In this document: positions 25,530 through 34,563 of the stretch, piece by piece | Position numbering within the stretch: the stretch's first letter is position 1 | How the letters are laid out: the number at the start of each line of letters is the position of its first letter | Origin: Tatumella punctata | GTDB lineage: Bacteria; Pseudomonadota; Gammaproteobacteria; Enterobacterales; Enterobacteriaceae | Reading direction: 5' to 3' | Length of the DNA stretch: 64,000 nucleotides | Assembly (NCBI RefSeq): GCF_039523735.1 | Contig: NZ_BAAAFW010000054.1 | Location: 62,001 to 126,000, forward strand | Translations under genes and position numbers: made by a program | The notes under the pieces: generated by a model | The model's input: only the letters and a program-made list of their open reading frames with translations | What the model was told of the DNA's origin: nothing | Databases searched by the model: none

Positions 25530-26281
25530 TGTCGCAGGAAACAATTTTTTCTGCCCGTAACCTTACGAAAAAAATAGCTAACAAAGAGATTCTCAGTCAG
25601 GTATCACTGGAAGCAAAGCGGGGAGAAATAATCACACTGATTGGCCCGAGTGGTTCGGGGAAAACAACTCTCCTAAGAACACTTAACTTATTATCACCGG
25701 CCGATAGCGGGATCCTTGAAATATCAGGAACTACTATTGACTTTGAGGTTAAAAATAAAAAACAGGAAGGACATATCCGGAAGAAAACGGGTATGGTTTT
25801 TCAAAACTATAACTTATTTAATAATCTAACCGCCTTGAAAAATATTACCGAAGGTATTATTTACGGCAAGAAAATTGCAGCACGCAAGGCACAAGAAATT
25901 GCGGTTAATTATTTAAAAGAAGTGGGGCTGACTGACAAAGCCGACGAATACCCTCGAAATTTATCCGGTGGCCAGAAACAGCGGGTAGGTATCGCCAGAG
26001 CACTGGCTTTGCAACCAGAAATCTTACTGCTTGATGAACCCACATCGGCGCTGGATCCTGAAAATATTGGTGGTGTTTTACAGCTTATCCGCAAGATTGC
26101 CGCTGCGGGTCAGACCATGATCATCTCGACTCATGAATTTTCCTTTGCCGAAAAAGTCTCCGGTAAGGTGGTGTTTATGGAAAACGGGAAAATTATTGAA
26201 TCTGACACGCCGCAGGTGATTTTTCATGGGGCGAAAAATCAACGTACCCGTAACTTTGTTGATAAAGTAACGCATTACTAA
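25529..26281 (+). CDS. Polar amino acid-type ABC transporter ATP-binding protein
   Basis: This is the cytoplasmic ATPase of the importer encoded by the next three genes. The 250 residues show Walker A GPSGSGKTT (about 39-47), Q-loop VFQNYNLF, signature LSGGQKQR, Walker B ILLLDEPTSALDP and H-loop STHEFSF. The whole resembles GlnQ/TcyC-type proteins of the polar amino acid family. It overlaps the monooxygenase by one base and the first permease follows after 1 base, so all are translated together. The Lys- and Asn-rich, AT-rich coding differs from flanking genes. Confidence 0.93.
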   Translation: MSQETIFSARNLTKKIANKEILSQVSLEAKRGEIITLIGPSGSGKTTLLRTLNLLSPADSGILEISGTTIDFEVKNKKQEGHIRKKTGMVFQNYNLFNNLTALKNITEGIIYGKKIAARKAQEIAVNYLKEVGLTDKADEYPRNLSGGQKQRVGIARALALQPEILLLDEPTSALDPENIGGVLQLIRKIAAAGQTMIISTHEFSFAEKVSGKVVFMENGKIIESDTPQVIFHGAKNQRTRNFVDKVTHY

Positions 26282-26282
26282 T

Positions 26283-26957
26283 ATGGAAATCTTCAGCGAA
26301 GTTTTTATTAAATTATTGCTCGGGTTGGGAACCACGCTGGAAATTATCCTGTTTTCGGTGCTGACTGGTTTTGTGACTGGACTGCTGCTGCTGGCGCTGA
26401 GGTCATGCGGTGTGGCGGGCAGAACTCTGTATGGCCTGTATACCGGAGTGATGAGAGCTTCGCCTATCCCGATCGTTATCCTGCTGTTTTATTTTGGCGG
26501 CAAATTCCTGTTGCAGAAAGCCGGCGCTGACATCACTGCTGTCCGTGACATCTGGTATGCCATCGGGGCAATTGCGGCGATTGCCGGGGCTTATTTTTCT
26601 GAAATTATCCGCTCGGGAATTCGGTCGGTTGATAGCGGGCAGGCAGAAGCTATTACTGCCAGTAATATTCCGCCACTGACCGGGTTTCTTAGAATCATTT
26701 TACCGCAGGCTTGTGTAATTTCGGTGGCAAGCTTTGCCAATCTTTTGATTACCATTGTAAAAATGACTTCCGTGGTGAATCTGGTGGGGATTAATGATGT
26801 GTTCGGTCTGGCGAAGCGAATTTCTAATGCCAGTTATGGAATGCTACAAATTCAGTCATTTATAAGCACGCTACTGATTTACTGGTTACTCAGTATGATC
26901 ATTGCTGGTCTGCTGAAGATTCTGGAAAATAAATACCAGATCATTACGGGTAAATAG
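26283..26957 (+). CDS. Amino acid-type ABC transporter permease (first)
   Basis: The 224-residue inner-membrane protein has about five helices and the HisM/GlnP-type signature around residues 97-122 (YFSEIIRSGIRSVDSGQAEAI), which contacts the ATPase. A second, different permease follows 1 base later, so the pair probably forms a heterodimer. The substrate cannot be read from sequence. Confidence in the class is high. Confidence 0.92.
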   Translation: MEIFSEVFIKLLLGLGTTLEIILFSVLTGFVTGLLLLALRSCGVAGRTLYGLYTGVMRASPIPIVILLFYFGGKFLLQKAGADITAVRDIWYAIGAIAAIAGAYFSEIIRSGIRSVDSGQAEAITASNIPPLTGFLRIILPQACVISVASFANLLITIVKMTSVVNLVGINDVFGLAKRISNASYGMLQIQSFISTLLIYWLLSMIIAGLLKILENKYQIITGK

Positions 26958-26958
26958 T

Positions 26959-27660
26959 ATGAATATGTCATTTTTATTCAGCGCCACGCCATTTATCCTT
27001 AGCGGATTAGGCGAAACGCTGCAAATTATTCTGTTATCATTATTATTCTCACTGATTGCCGGCGGAGTGGTTTGCCTTATAAGTCTGAAGGTAAAACACC
27101 GTCGCTGGCAGAATATTATTTTCCTTTACCTGTCACTGACCCGTTCCATCCCGGTTATTGTTCTGATGTATATGGTATTTTATACCCTGCCTTATCTGCT
27201 GGTTGCGGTATTTAACCTGATGGGTATTCACGGAGTATCTGCCTGGAAACTGAAATTACCCGCGGATGTGGCGGCAATTGCTTCACTGGTATTTGTATAC
27301 TCTGGTTATTTTTCTGAGTTTTTTCGTTCTGCCTGGTTTTCAGTAGACAGCGGGCAATCAGAAGCTGCCAGAACCGTTAATCTCCCCCAGTTCAGCAGTT
27401 TTCGGCGAATTATTTTTCCACAAATGATGGCCACGAATAGTCCGGCATTTTGTAACGTTATAATGGATTTGATTAAAGACTCGGCATTAGCTTCCACCAT
27501 CGGGGTCATTGATGTGGTTGCTAAATCGAATATCATTTCAGCCCGGACATTTAATTATGTCGGCTCCTACCTGATTGTTTATATTGTGTTTGTTGTCCTG
27601 GGTTTGTTTTTTTCAACCGCTATCGATCTTATTATTAAAAAAACACTGGCAAAATATTAA
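26959..27660 (+). CDS. Amino acid-type ABC transporter permease (second)
   Basis: The 233-residue inner-membrane protein carries the same family motif (YFSEFFRSAWFSVDSGQSEAA, about residues 115-135) in a clearly diverged paralogue of the preceding gene. Its helices begin with LSGLGETLQIILLSLLFSLIAGG. It lies between the first permease and the binding-protein gene and completes the transmembrane part of the importer. Confidence 0.92.
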   Translation: MNMSFLFSATPFILSGLGETLQIILLSLLFSLIAGGVVCLISLKVKHRRWQNIIFLYLSLTRSIPVIVLMYMVFYTLPYLLVAVFNLMGIHGVSAWKLKLPADVAAIASLVFVYSGYFSEFFRSAWFSVDSGQSEAARTVNLPQFSSFRRIIFPQMMATNSPAFCNVIMDLIKDSALASTIGVIDVVAKSNIISARTFNYVGSYLIVYIVFVVLGLFFSTAIDLIIKKTLAKY

Positions 27661-27671
27661 AAGGAATACTC

Positions 27672-28511
27672 ATGTCATTTAAAAAGTCACTTGCAAGCGC
27701 TCTGATAGTTTCAGGGCTGGCATTATCATCGTTTTACTCTTTTGCTCAGGCAGCTACGCAACAGATAAATGTCGCTATGGATAGCAATAACTATCCATTC
27801 TCTTATGTGGATGAGAACGGAGTCATTTCAGGTTATGATGGTGATCTGCTGAAAATTATTCAGAAGAAATTGCCGGAATATAAATTCACCTACAGCACCG
27901 TGTCTCAGGATGCTATTCTGACCGGACTCAAAACGGGCGCTTACGATCTTTCATCAAACCATTTTTATCTGAATAAAGATCGTGCAAAAAGTTTTGATTA
28001 TTCACATCAGCCTACCGGTATCAGTGATTTAAGGCTGATTGTAAGAAAAGATGATAACAGTATCAACTCACTGGACGATATTGCCAAAAAGCATAAAAAA
28101 CTGAACCCGATTAATGTTAATGATGCCCGTTATACTGTCATTGAGCAGTACAACCGTGCGCATCCGGCAAGCCCGATTACGCTGACACCTTCAGGTGAAG
28201 AATCAGCTTTAGATATGTTCCGCTCGGTCGATTCAGGTGAATATGATGCTGCTGTCTATCCTATCGGTGGCTACCTGTCACTGATCAGGAAAGTCCCTTT
28301 AAATATCAAAGCTTCAGCCAGTGTCGGTCTGTTTCCGACCATTGTTCTGTACAAAAAAGGGGAAGACCCGGTACTGATCAGTAAAATTGATAATATCCTC
28401 CGGTCGCTAAAACAAGATGGTACGCTGGCGAAATTGTCCGAGAAGTGGTATCAGGAAAATGTGTATTCTTTGCCGGGTGCGGATAAGGTGGTCGTGAAAA
28501 ACGATCTTTAG
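27672..28511 (+). CDS. Periplasmic amino acid-type substrate-binding protein
   Basis: The 279-residue product starts with a cleavable signal peptide ending near FAQAA (about residue 28). It is a type-3 solute-binding protein (PF00497): INVAMDSNNYPFSYVDENGVISGYDGDLLKII, then GLKTGAYDLSSNHFYLNKDRAKSFDYS. No lipobox is present, so it should be a soluble periplasmic protein. It resembles cystine-type binding proteins of the TcyJ/K class in layout, but the ligand is not determinable. A terminator follows at 28542. An AAGGA site 6 bases upstream supports the start. Confidence 0.92.
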   Translation: MSFKKSLASALIVSGLALSSFYSFAQAATQQINVAMDSNNYPFSYVDENGVISGYDGDLLKIIQKKLPEYKFTYSTVSQDAILTGLKTGAYDLSSNHFYLNKDRAKSFDYSHQPTGISDLRLIVRKDDNSINSLDDIAKKHKKLNPINVNDARYTVIEQYNRAHPASPITLTPSGEESALDMFRSVDSGEYDAAVYPIGGYLSLIRKVPLNIKASASVGLFPTIVLYKKGEDPVLISKIDNILRSLKQDGTLAKLSEKWYQENVYSLPGADKVVVKNDL

Positions 28512-28541
28512 AGTCTGTCAGTCATTCTTTAAAAAAACGAT

Positions 28542-28566
28542 CAGGGCACCGTCAGTGCCCTGTTTA
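28542..28566 (+). terminator. Rho-independent terminator of the monooxygenase/ABC operon
   Basis: CAGGGCAC pairs with GTGCCCTG around a 5-base loop, followed by TTTATC. It lies about 30 bases after the binding-protein gene. Confidence 0.8.
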
Positions 28567-28680
28567 TCACTATTCACATCACTGTTTACTGTGGGTTACC
28601 GGAACCGGCGGATCCTCACTCTCTGATTCAGTCTTATACAGAAACTCCGTTGCTGATTTATTAACCTGCTCATCAGTTCA

Positions 28681-29022
28681 GCCAGCACAGCCCCATGCCG
28701 ATCGTTTAACGAACGGTTAAACGATCCACTGTCTGGTATAAAAGGGTTTCATGTTTAGTCAGCGTTGGCACAGCAGACAGAGTCTGGTAACCGGTGAACG
28801 CAGCGAAGTAAATTACCGGAAATGGCCAGATAAAAACTGTCAGGGGGACTGTCTGGCCTGCCAACTGAGTATCAGCAGAGTGATATTATGGCTGTTTTAT
28901 CGGGCTGTCCCGGCACATCTGAAACACATGTACCGCCATCCGGGAATGCTGAAACTGCCGCCGGGACGTCAGCCGGAATACGAACAGGCAACCCGGGGAT
29001 CCCCCTTTAAAAACAATGCGGG
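28681..29022 (+). repeat. Right copy of flanking repeat (intact)
   Basis: This 342-base unit is the fuller partner of the copy at 24121-24307. It contains an 11-bp palindrome (28700-28726), a TATAAA box and most of a 94-codon ORF. With the left copy it brackets the whole monooxygenase/ABC operon in direct orientation. No terminal inverted repeats or transposase are visible. Confidence 0.85.
28700..28726. promoter_or_regulatory. Operator-like palindrome upstream of the small repeat-borne ORF
   Basis: GATCGTTTAAC and GTTAAACGATC form a perfect 11-bp inverted repeat with a 5-base spacer. It lies where a -35 region would be relative to TATAAA (28737-28742). It looks like a dimeric regulator site, but a regulator is not identified. 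The left repeat copy has lost the symmetry. Confidence 0.5.
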
Positions 29023-29035
29023 TCACCTTAAGTGA
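28751..29035 (+). CDS. Unrecognised small Cys-containing protein carried on the flanking repeat
   Basis: I do not recognise this 94-residue product. It is basic, with a Cys cluster NCQGDCLACQL (C-x3-C-x2-C, about residues 34-42) followed by a hydrophobic stretch SRVILWLFYRAVPA. AAGGG lies 4 bases before the ATG and supports translation. The stop codon lies inside a hairpin (29018-29041). The same reading frame start, SD and 3' part recur at 24191-24307 with an internal deletion. It could be a real small gene or only a repeat-borne reading frame. Confidence 0.45.
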   Translation: MFSQRWHSRQSLVTGERSEVNYRKWPDKNCQGDCLACQLSISRVILWLFYRAVPAHLKHMYRHPGMLKLPPGRQPEYEQATRGSPFKNNAGHLK

Positions 29036-29041
29036 CCCGCA
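29018..29041. terminator. Hairpin at the end of the repeat-borne ORF, facing secF
   Basis: GCGGGTCAC pairs with GTGACCCGC around CTTAA, giving a 9-bp stem between the small + strand ORF and the minus-strand secF. No U-tract follows on either strand, so termination strength is uncertain. Confidence 0.55.
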
Positions 29042-29080
29042 TCAGGCTGCCTGTTTTATCAGTACCGCTGGAAACCGCAA

Positions 29081-30049
29081 CTAAGGAAGCAGCGATTTCT
29101 GATCAGCACCTTCTTTTTCGACCTTCTGTACCAGCATATGTTCACGTTTCATGCCCAGCTTCAGCGCCAGCGCAGAAGCCACATAAATCGAGGACACAGT
29201 ACCGATAGTAATACCAATCAGCATGGTCAGAGAGAAGCCTCTCAGCAACTCACCACCAAACAGGAACAACATCAGAACAACCACCAGGGTGGTCGCCGAC
29301 GTCATAATGGTACGACTCAGGGTCTGGGTGAGTGATACGTTGACGATATCGTAAGGCGTTCCGCGACGGATTTTACGGAAGTTCTCACGGATACGGTCCG
29401 ATACCACAATACTGTCATTCAGAGAGTAACCGATCACCGACATCAGAGACGCGATAATCGTCAGATCAATCTCAATATGGAACAGAGACAGTATCCCCAT
29501 AGTGATGATGACATCATGGGCAAGGGCCAGTACTGCCCCCAGCGCCAGACGCCATTCAAAACGGAAGCCGACATACACCAGGATACAAATCAGTGCCACC
29601 AGCAGCGCCATTGCCCCGGCCTGTGCCAGGTCACTGCCGACACTCGGACCGACAAACTCAATCCGTTTGACCACCGCCGTCTGGTGGGTTGCCTGATTAA
29701 TCACAGACACCACTTTATTGCCTAATTCCTGGCCGGAATTACCGGCATTTGGCGATAACCGTACCAGGACATCACGGCTGCTGCCAAAGTTCTGGACCTG
29801 GGGTTCCATAAAGCCGGCGTGTTGCAACGCCTGACGCATGGTATCCAGTTCACCGGGGTTTTCGAGAGTGATCTCAATAACAGTACCACCGGTGAAGTCC
29901 AGACCCCAGTTAAAGCCACGGACGCCCATAACAATCACAGAAGCTACCAGCAGTAACCCGGAAATGGCGAAGGCCAGATAATCCCAGCGCATGAAGTCAT
30001 ACACTTTACGGCCATAATTTAGTTGCTCAACATCATATTGCTGTGCCAT
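29081..30049 (-). CDS. secF: Protein translocase subunit SecF
   Basis: SecF pairs with SecD in the inner membrane and uses the proton gradient to pull preproteins through SecYEG. The 322 residues (E. coli 323) contain helix 1 (DYLAFAISGLLLVASVIVMG), the periplasmic P1 domain with GLDFTGGTVIEI, and five C-terminal helices with GYSLNDSIVVSDRIREN. It starts 9 bases after secD, last in the queA-tgt-yajC-secD-secF run. Confidence 0.98.
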   Translation of the reverse strand: MAQQYDVEQLNYGRKVYDFMRWDYLAFAISGLLLVASVIVMGVRGFNWGLDFTGGTVIEITLENPGELDTMRQALQHAGFMEPQVQNFGSSRDVLVRLSPNAGNSGQELGNKVVSVINQATHQTAVVKRIEFVGPSVGSDLAQAGAMALLVALICILVYVGFRFEWRLALGAVLALAHDVIITMGILSLFHIEIDLTIIASLMSVIGYSLNDSIVVSDRIRENFRKIRRGTPYDIVNVSLTQTLSRTIMTSATTLVVVLMLFLFGGELLRGFSLTMLIGITIGTVSSIYVASALALKLGMKREHMLVQKVEKEGADQKSLLP

Positions 30050-30058
30050 TACCCACTC

Positions 30059-31906
30059 CTAAATTGACAGCTTATTGATACGTTTGCCGCCATACAGCAG
30101 GTTCACGATAGCACGTGTGCCCACAATCGCTGTAAACATGGAGGTCGCCACACCAATGGCCGTCGTAATCGCAAATCCTTTGATTGATCCGGTACCGACT
30201 GCATACAGGATAATCGCGGTGATCAGGGTTGTGACATTGGCATCAACGATACTGGAGAACGCACCACGGTATCCCTCATGAATCGCCTGCTGAACACTGC
30301 GGCCATTTCTGAGTTCTTCTTTAATACGTTCATTAATCAATACGTTAGCATCTACTGCCACCGCAAGGGTCAGTACAATCCCTGCAATACCCGGCATAGT
30401 GAGTGTCGCACCCGGCAGCAGGGACATGATACCGACAATCAGTATCAGGTTTACAATTAACGCCGAGGTGGCAATAACACCGAATTTTTTGTAGTAGATA
30501 ACCATAAACAGAATGGATGCAATCAGTCCCCACAGGCAGGCATGCAGACCCTGGTTGATATTCTGTTGTCCCATCGTCGGGCCAATGGTCCTTTCTTCAA
30601 CAATCTGAATCGGTGCAATCAGCGCACCGGCACGCAACAGTAAAGATAACTGGCGGGCTTCGTTCGGATTATTGATACCGGTGATACGGAAGCTGTTTCC
30701 AAGACGTGACTGAATATTCGCCACGTTAATCACTTCTTCTTCTTTCTCCAGAATCGCACGGCCTTTGGCATCTTTCTTACCACTGTCTTTATACTGCACA
30801 AACAGGGTCGCCATCGGTTTGCCGATATTATCTTTGGTATAATCAGACATCATGTTTCCACCGGCACTGTCGAGGGAAATATTTACCTGAGGCTGATTGT
30901 ACTCATCCATGCTGGAGGTAGAGTCAGTGATATGGTCACCGGTCAGAATCACTCGTTTGTACAGCACAACCGGCTGGCCATCACGGGTCATTTTCACTTC
31001 TGAGTCGCCGGGAATACGTCCCTGCGCCGCAGAAGCCGCATCGACACTGGTATTGACCGGACGGAATTCCAGGGTAGCCGTCGCACCAAGAATTTCTTTA
31101 GCACGGGCCGTATCCTGAATACCCGGCAGTTCGACCACAATCCGATCAGAACCCTGACGCTGAACCAGAGGTTCGGCAACACCCAGTTGGTTAACACGGT
31201 TACGCAAAATGTTAATATTTTGCTGTACCGCATACTCACGGGCTTCGCTCAGCCGGGCATCGGTCATCACGGCACTTAAGCCAGTGCTGCCGTTGCTCTT
31301 AATCACTAAGTCATTATGGCGCGGGCTCAGATAACTGATGGCACGGTCACGGTCAGTCTGGTTAGCAAAACTGATAGTGACACCATAGTTATCGGCTTTA
31401 CCAATGGTGGTATAAGGGATTTTCTGGTCACGCAACTCGCTGCGCAGGCTGTCTGAGTTCTGTTCCTGCAGCTTGCCCAGTGCAGTATCCATATCAACTT
31501 CCATCAGGAAGTGAACACCGCCCCGTAAATCAAGTCCCAGTTTCATCGGTTCGGCAGACAGCATGGCTAACCATGGCGGTGTCGCCGGAGCCAGGTTCAG
31601 GGCGACAACATAGTTTTCGCCTAATCCGCTGACCAGTGCTTCACGGGCACGTAACTGGATATCAGTATTAGAGAAACGGGCAAGAATGGCACCATTCTCC
31701 AGGGCAATGGATTTGCTCTGGATCTTGTCCTGGCGGAGAATATTCTGGATCTGATCCAACGTTTGCTCACTGGCGGCGGCACCCCGCGCACCAGTGATTT
31801 GCACGGCCGGATCCTCTCCATACAGGTTGGGAAGTGCATATACCAGACCGACGATAAGGACCACGATCAGCATGATGTACTTCCACAAAGGATAACGGTT
31901 TAACAC
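30059..31906 (-). CDS. secD: Protein translocase subunit SecD
   Basis: SecD carries the large periplasmic P1 domain that captures emerging preproteins. The 615 residues equal the E. coli length. The first helix (YPLWKYIMLIVVLIVGLVYAL) is followed by GLDLRGGVHFLMEVD. The C-terminal helices carry the proton-path motif VDANVLINERIKEE with its conserved Asp and Arg. It is 25 bases downstream of yajC. Confidence 0.98.
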   Translation of the reverse strand: MLNRYPLWKYIMLIVVLIVGLVYALPNLYGEDPAVQITGARGAAASEQTLDQIQNILRQDKIQSKSIALENGAILARFSNTDIQLRAREALVSGLGENYVVALNLAPATPPWLAMLSAEPMKLGLDLRGGVHFLMEVDMDTALGKLQEQNSDSLRSELRDQKIPYTTIGKADNYGVTISFANQTDRDRAISYLSPRHNDLVIKSNGSTGLSAVMTDARLSEAREYAVQQNINILRNRVNQLGVAEPLVQRQGSDRIVVELPGIQDTARAKEILGATATLEFRPVNTSVDAASAAQGRIPGDSEVKMTRDGQPVVLYKRVILTGDHITDSTSSMDEYNQPQVNISLDSAGGNMMSDYTKDNIGKPMATLFVQYKDSGKKDAKGRAILEKEEEVINVANIQSRLGNSFRITGINNPNEARQLSLLLRAGALIAPIQIVEERTIGPTMGQQNINQGLHACLWGLIASILFMVIYYKKFGVIATSALIVNLILIVGIMSLLPGATLTMPGIAGIVLTLAVAVDANVLINERIKEELRNGRSVQQAIHEGYRGAFSSIVDANVTTLITAIILYAVGTGSIKGFAITTAIGVATSMFTAIVGTRAIVNLLYGGKRINKLSI

Positions 31907-31931
31907 GGCAATTCCCTTAGGGGAGAAAAAA

Positions 31932-32264
31932 TTACAGCGCCTTCATTGTGCCTTTCGGCAGAACGGCAGCTACGAAATCACGTTTGATCACGACTTCAGT
32001 CGTATCGTTAAGCGCAATAACCACATATCCGGTATCAGAAACTTTACTGACACGGCCGACCAGTCCGCCGTTAGTCAGTACTTCATCGCCTTTAGCAATC
32101 GAGTCCATCAGTTTTTTATGATCTTTAGAACGTTTCTGCTGTGGGCGTAAAATCATAAAGTAAAAAATCAATCCGAAAACTACCAGCATGATCACCAGAG
32201 AATACGGACTTCCCTGAGACGGAGCACCGGCAGCAGCAACTGCGTCAGAAATAAAAAAACTCAT
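31932..32264 (-). CDS. yajC: Sec translocon accessory protein YajC
   Basis: YajC is a single-span inner-membrane protein that joins the SecDF and holotranslocon complex. The 110 residues equal the E. coli length. The membrane helix is about residues 20-40 (YSLVIMLVVFGLIFYFMILR) and is followed by PQQKRSKDHKKLMDSIAKGDEVLT, typical of the family. It lies between tgt and secD, 25 bases from each. Confidence 0.97.
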   Translation of the reverse strand: MSFFISDAVAAAGAPSQGSPYSLVIMLVVFGLIFYFMILRPQQKRSKDHKKLMDSIAKGDEVLTNGGLVGRVSKVSDTGYVVIALNDTTEVVIKRDFVAAVLPKGTMKAL

Positions 32265-32289
32265 TAAATTTCCCTCATTGGATTTATAG

Positions 32290-33414
32290 TCAAACGTTCA
32301 GGGCCGGGACGTCTTTGCCGGTCCTTTGGTAAAAGTCAGCCACAAAGTGCTCTAATTTACCGTCTTCAATAGCTTTACGTAAACCCGCCATCAGACGCTG
32401 ATAGTAACGCAAATTGTGAATAGTATTCAGTCTTGCGCCTAAAATTTCATTACAACGGTCCAGGTGATGCAAATATGCACGGCTGTAATGACGACAGGTA
32501 TAACAGTCACATTCGGCATCCAGCGGCGAAGTATCGTCTTTATGCTTCGCATTACGAATTTTGACAATCCCGTCGGTAACGAACAGATGGCCGTTACGGG
32601 CATTACGCGTTGGCATCACACAGTCGAACATATCCACACCACGGCGCACACCTTCCACCAGGTCTTCCGGTTTACCCACCCCCATCAGATAGCGGGGTTT
32701 GTCTTCCGGAATCTGCGGACAGACATGTTCAAGGATGCGGTGCATGTCTTCTTTCGGCTCACCGACAGCCAAACCGCCCACAGCGTACCCATCAAATCCT
32801 ATATCTACCAGCCCTTTAACAGAGACATCTCGTAAATCTTCGTAAACACCGCCCTGGATAATACCGAACAATGCATTTTTGTTACCCAGTGCATCGAAAC
32901 GGTCACGGCTGCGTTTCGCCCAGCGCAGAGACATCTCCATAGAGCGTTTTGCATAGTCGTGATCCGCCGGGTAAGGGGTGCACTCATCAAAAATCATCAC
33001 GATATCAGAACCGAGATCATGCTGAATTTCCATGGATTTTTCCGGGTCGAGGAAAATCTTATCGCCGTTAATCGGGTTACGGAAATGCACACCTGCTTCG
33101 GTGATTTTACGAATATCCCCGAGACTGAACACCTGGAAGCCGCCGGAATCAGTCAGAATCGGCCCCTGCCACTGCATAAAATCATGCAGATCACCGTGCA
33201 GCTTCATAATTTCCTGACCCGGACGCAGCCACAGATGAAAAGTATTGCCCAGAATAATCTGTGCACCCGTATCTCTGACTTCTTCCGGAGTCATCCCTTT
33301 GACCGTGCCGTAAGTCCCGACCGGCATAAACGCCGGCGTTTCCACCACACCACGATCGAATACTAACCGGCCGCGACGGGCACGGCCTTCGGTGTTCATT
33401 AATTCAAACTTCAC
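32290..33414 (-). CDS. tgt: tRNA-guanine(34) transglycosylase
   Basis: Tgt exchanges guanine for preQ1 at tRNA position 34 in queuosine synthesis. The 374 residues are one shorter than E. coli Tgt. Visible motifs are TDSGGFQVFSL with the general-acid Asp near 89, the nucleophile Asp in FDCVMPTRNARNG, and the zinc site CDCYTCRHY with a downstream His. It follows queA by 78 bases, so both tRNA modification genes are likely co-transcribed with secDF. Confidence 0.98.
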   Translation of the reverse strand: MKFELMNTEGRARRGRLVFDRGVVETPAFMPVGTYGTVKGMTPEEVRDTGAQIILGNTFHLWLRPGQEIMKLHGDLHDFMQWQGPILTDSGGFQVFSLGDIRKITEAGVHFRNPINGDKIFLDPEKSMEIQHDLGSDIVMIFDECTPYPADHDYAKRSMEMSLRWAKRSRDRFDALGNKNALFGIIQGGVYEDLRDVSVKGLVDIGFDGYAVGGLAVGEPKEDMHRILEHVCPQIPEDKPRYLMGVGKPEDLVEGVRRGVDMFDCVMPTRNARNGHLFVTDGIVKIRNAKHKDDTSPLDAECDCYTCRHYSRAYLHHLDRCNEILGARLNTIHNLRYYQRLMAGLRKAIEDGKLEHFVADFYQRTGKDVPALNV

Positions 33415-33492
33415 ACAACCTCCACCAGAGAAACAGTCTGATGTTAATAATTAAACATCCGGATAACGGCTGACACCTGGCCAGCCGCAGGT

Positions 33493-34563
33493 TTACTCCC
33501 CGACCTGCTGCTCAGCAGCGGCCGGGTTTTTAGTAATAAACATCGCATCGCCATAGCTGAAAAAGCGATATTGCTGCTCTACGGCCTGACGATAGGCCTC
33601 CATTGTCTGGTGGTACCCGGCAAACGCCGATACCAGCATAATCAGGGTTGATTCAGGCAGATGGAAGTTAGTGATCAGAGCATCAATCACCTGATACTGA
33701 TATCCCGGATAGATGAAAATTTGCGTGTCATCAAAAAACGGGGCAATTAATGCCTGTTCAGCCGCGCGGGCAGCACTTTCCAGAGAACGTACCGAGGTGG
33801 TGCCGACCGCAACCACTTTATTACCCCGGGCTTTACAGGCCAGAACAGCATCAACCACATCCTGAGGCACTTCTGCATACTCAGAATGCATTTTATGATC
33901 TTCAATGGTATCTACCCTGACCGGCTGGAAGGTCCCCGCCCCGACATGCAGGGTAACAAAGGCCATTTCCACCCCCTTCTGACGCAGGGCCTGTAACAAC
34001 GGCTCATCAAAGTGCAGCCCTGCGGTCGGCGCCGCAACCGCTCCCGGCCGGGCACTATACACGGTCTGATACAACTCCCGGTCAGACTCTTCGTCCGGCC
34101 GATCGATATACGGCGGCAGGGGCATATGACCGACCTGGTTAAGAATATCCAGCACTGCCCGGTCATCCCTGAAAGCGATTTCAAATAGCGTATCGTGCCG
34201 GGCGACCATAGTCGCGCTGATACTTTCATCATCCCCCAGCAGTAATTCACTGCCGGGTTTAGGCGCTTTTGAGGCACGGACATGGGCCAGCACACGGTGA
34301 TCATCCAGCATACGCTCAACCAGTACTTCAATTTTACCGCCACTGGCTTTACGACCAAATACTCTCGCAGGGATCACGCGGGTATTATTGAAAACCAGTA
34401 AGTCACCGGCGTTCAGCTTGTCCAGGACATCGGTAAAAACCCCGTGAGTCACCTCTCCGCCGGGACCGTCAAGGGATAGCAGACGGCAACCACTCCGGTT
34501 GGGCTGGGGATAATGAGCAATTAATGACTCTGGCAGGTCAAAATTAAAATCAGCTACGCGCAT
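33493..34563 (-). CDS. queA: S-adenosylmethionine:tRNA ribosyltransferase-isomerase
   Basis: QueA transfers the ribosyl group of SAM to preQ1-tRNA to form epoxyqueuosine. The 356 residues equal the E. coli length. MRVADFNFDLPESLIAHYP opens the protein, followed by NNTRVIPARVFG and PTAGLHFDEPLL, which are family signatures. It is first in the queA-tgt-yajC-secD-secF run and is divergent from acpH across 102 bases. Confidence 0.98.
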   Translation of the reverse strand: MRVADFNFDLPESLIAHYPQPNRSGCRLLSLDGPGGEVTHGVFTDVLDKLNAGDLLVFNNTRVIPARVFGRKASGGKIEVLVERMLDDHRVLAHVRASKAPKPGSELLLGDDESISATMVARHDTLFEIAFRDDRAVLDILNQVGHMPLPPYIDRPDEESDRELYQTVYSARPGAVAAPTAGLHFDEPLLQALRQKGVEMAFVTLHVGAGTFQPVRVDTIEDHKMHSEYAEVPQDVVDAVLACKARGNKVVAVGTTSVRSLESAARAAEQALIAPFFDDTQIFIYPGYQYQVIDALITNFHLPESTLIMLVSAFAGYHQTMEAYRQAVEQQYRFFSYGDAMFITKNPAAAEQQVGE

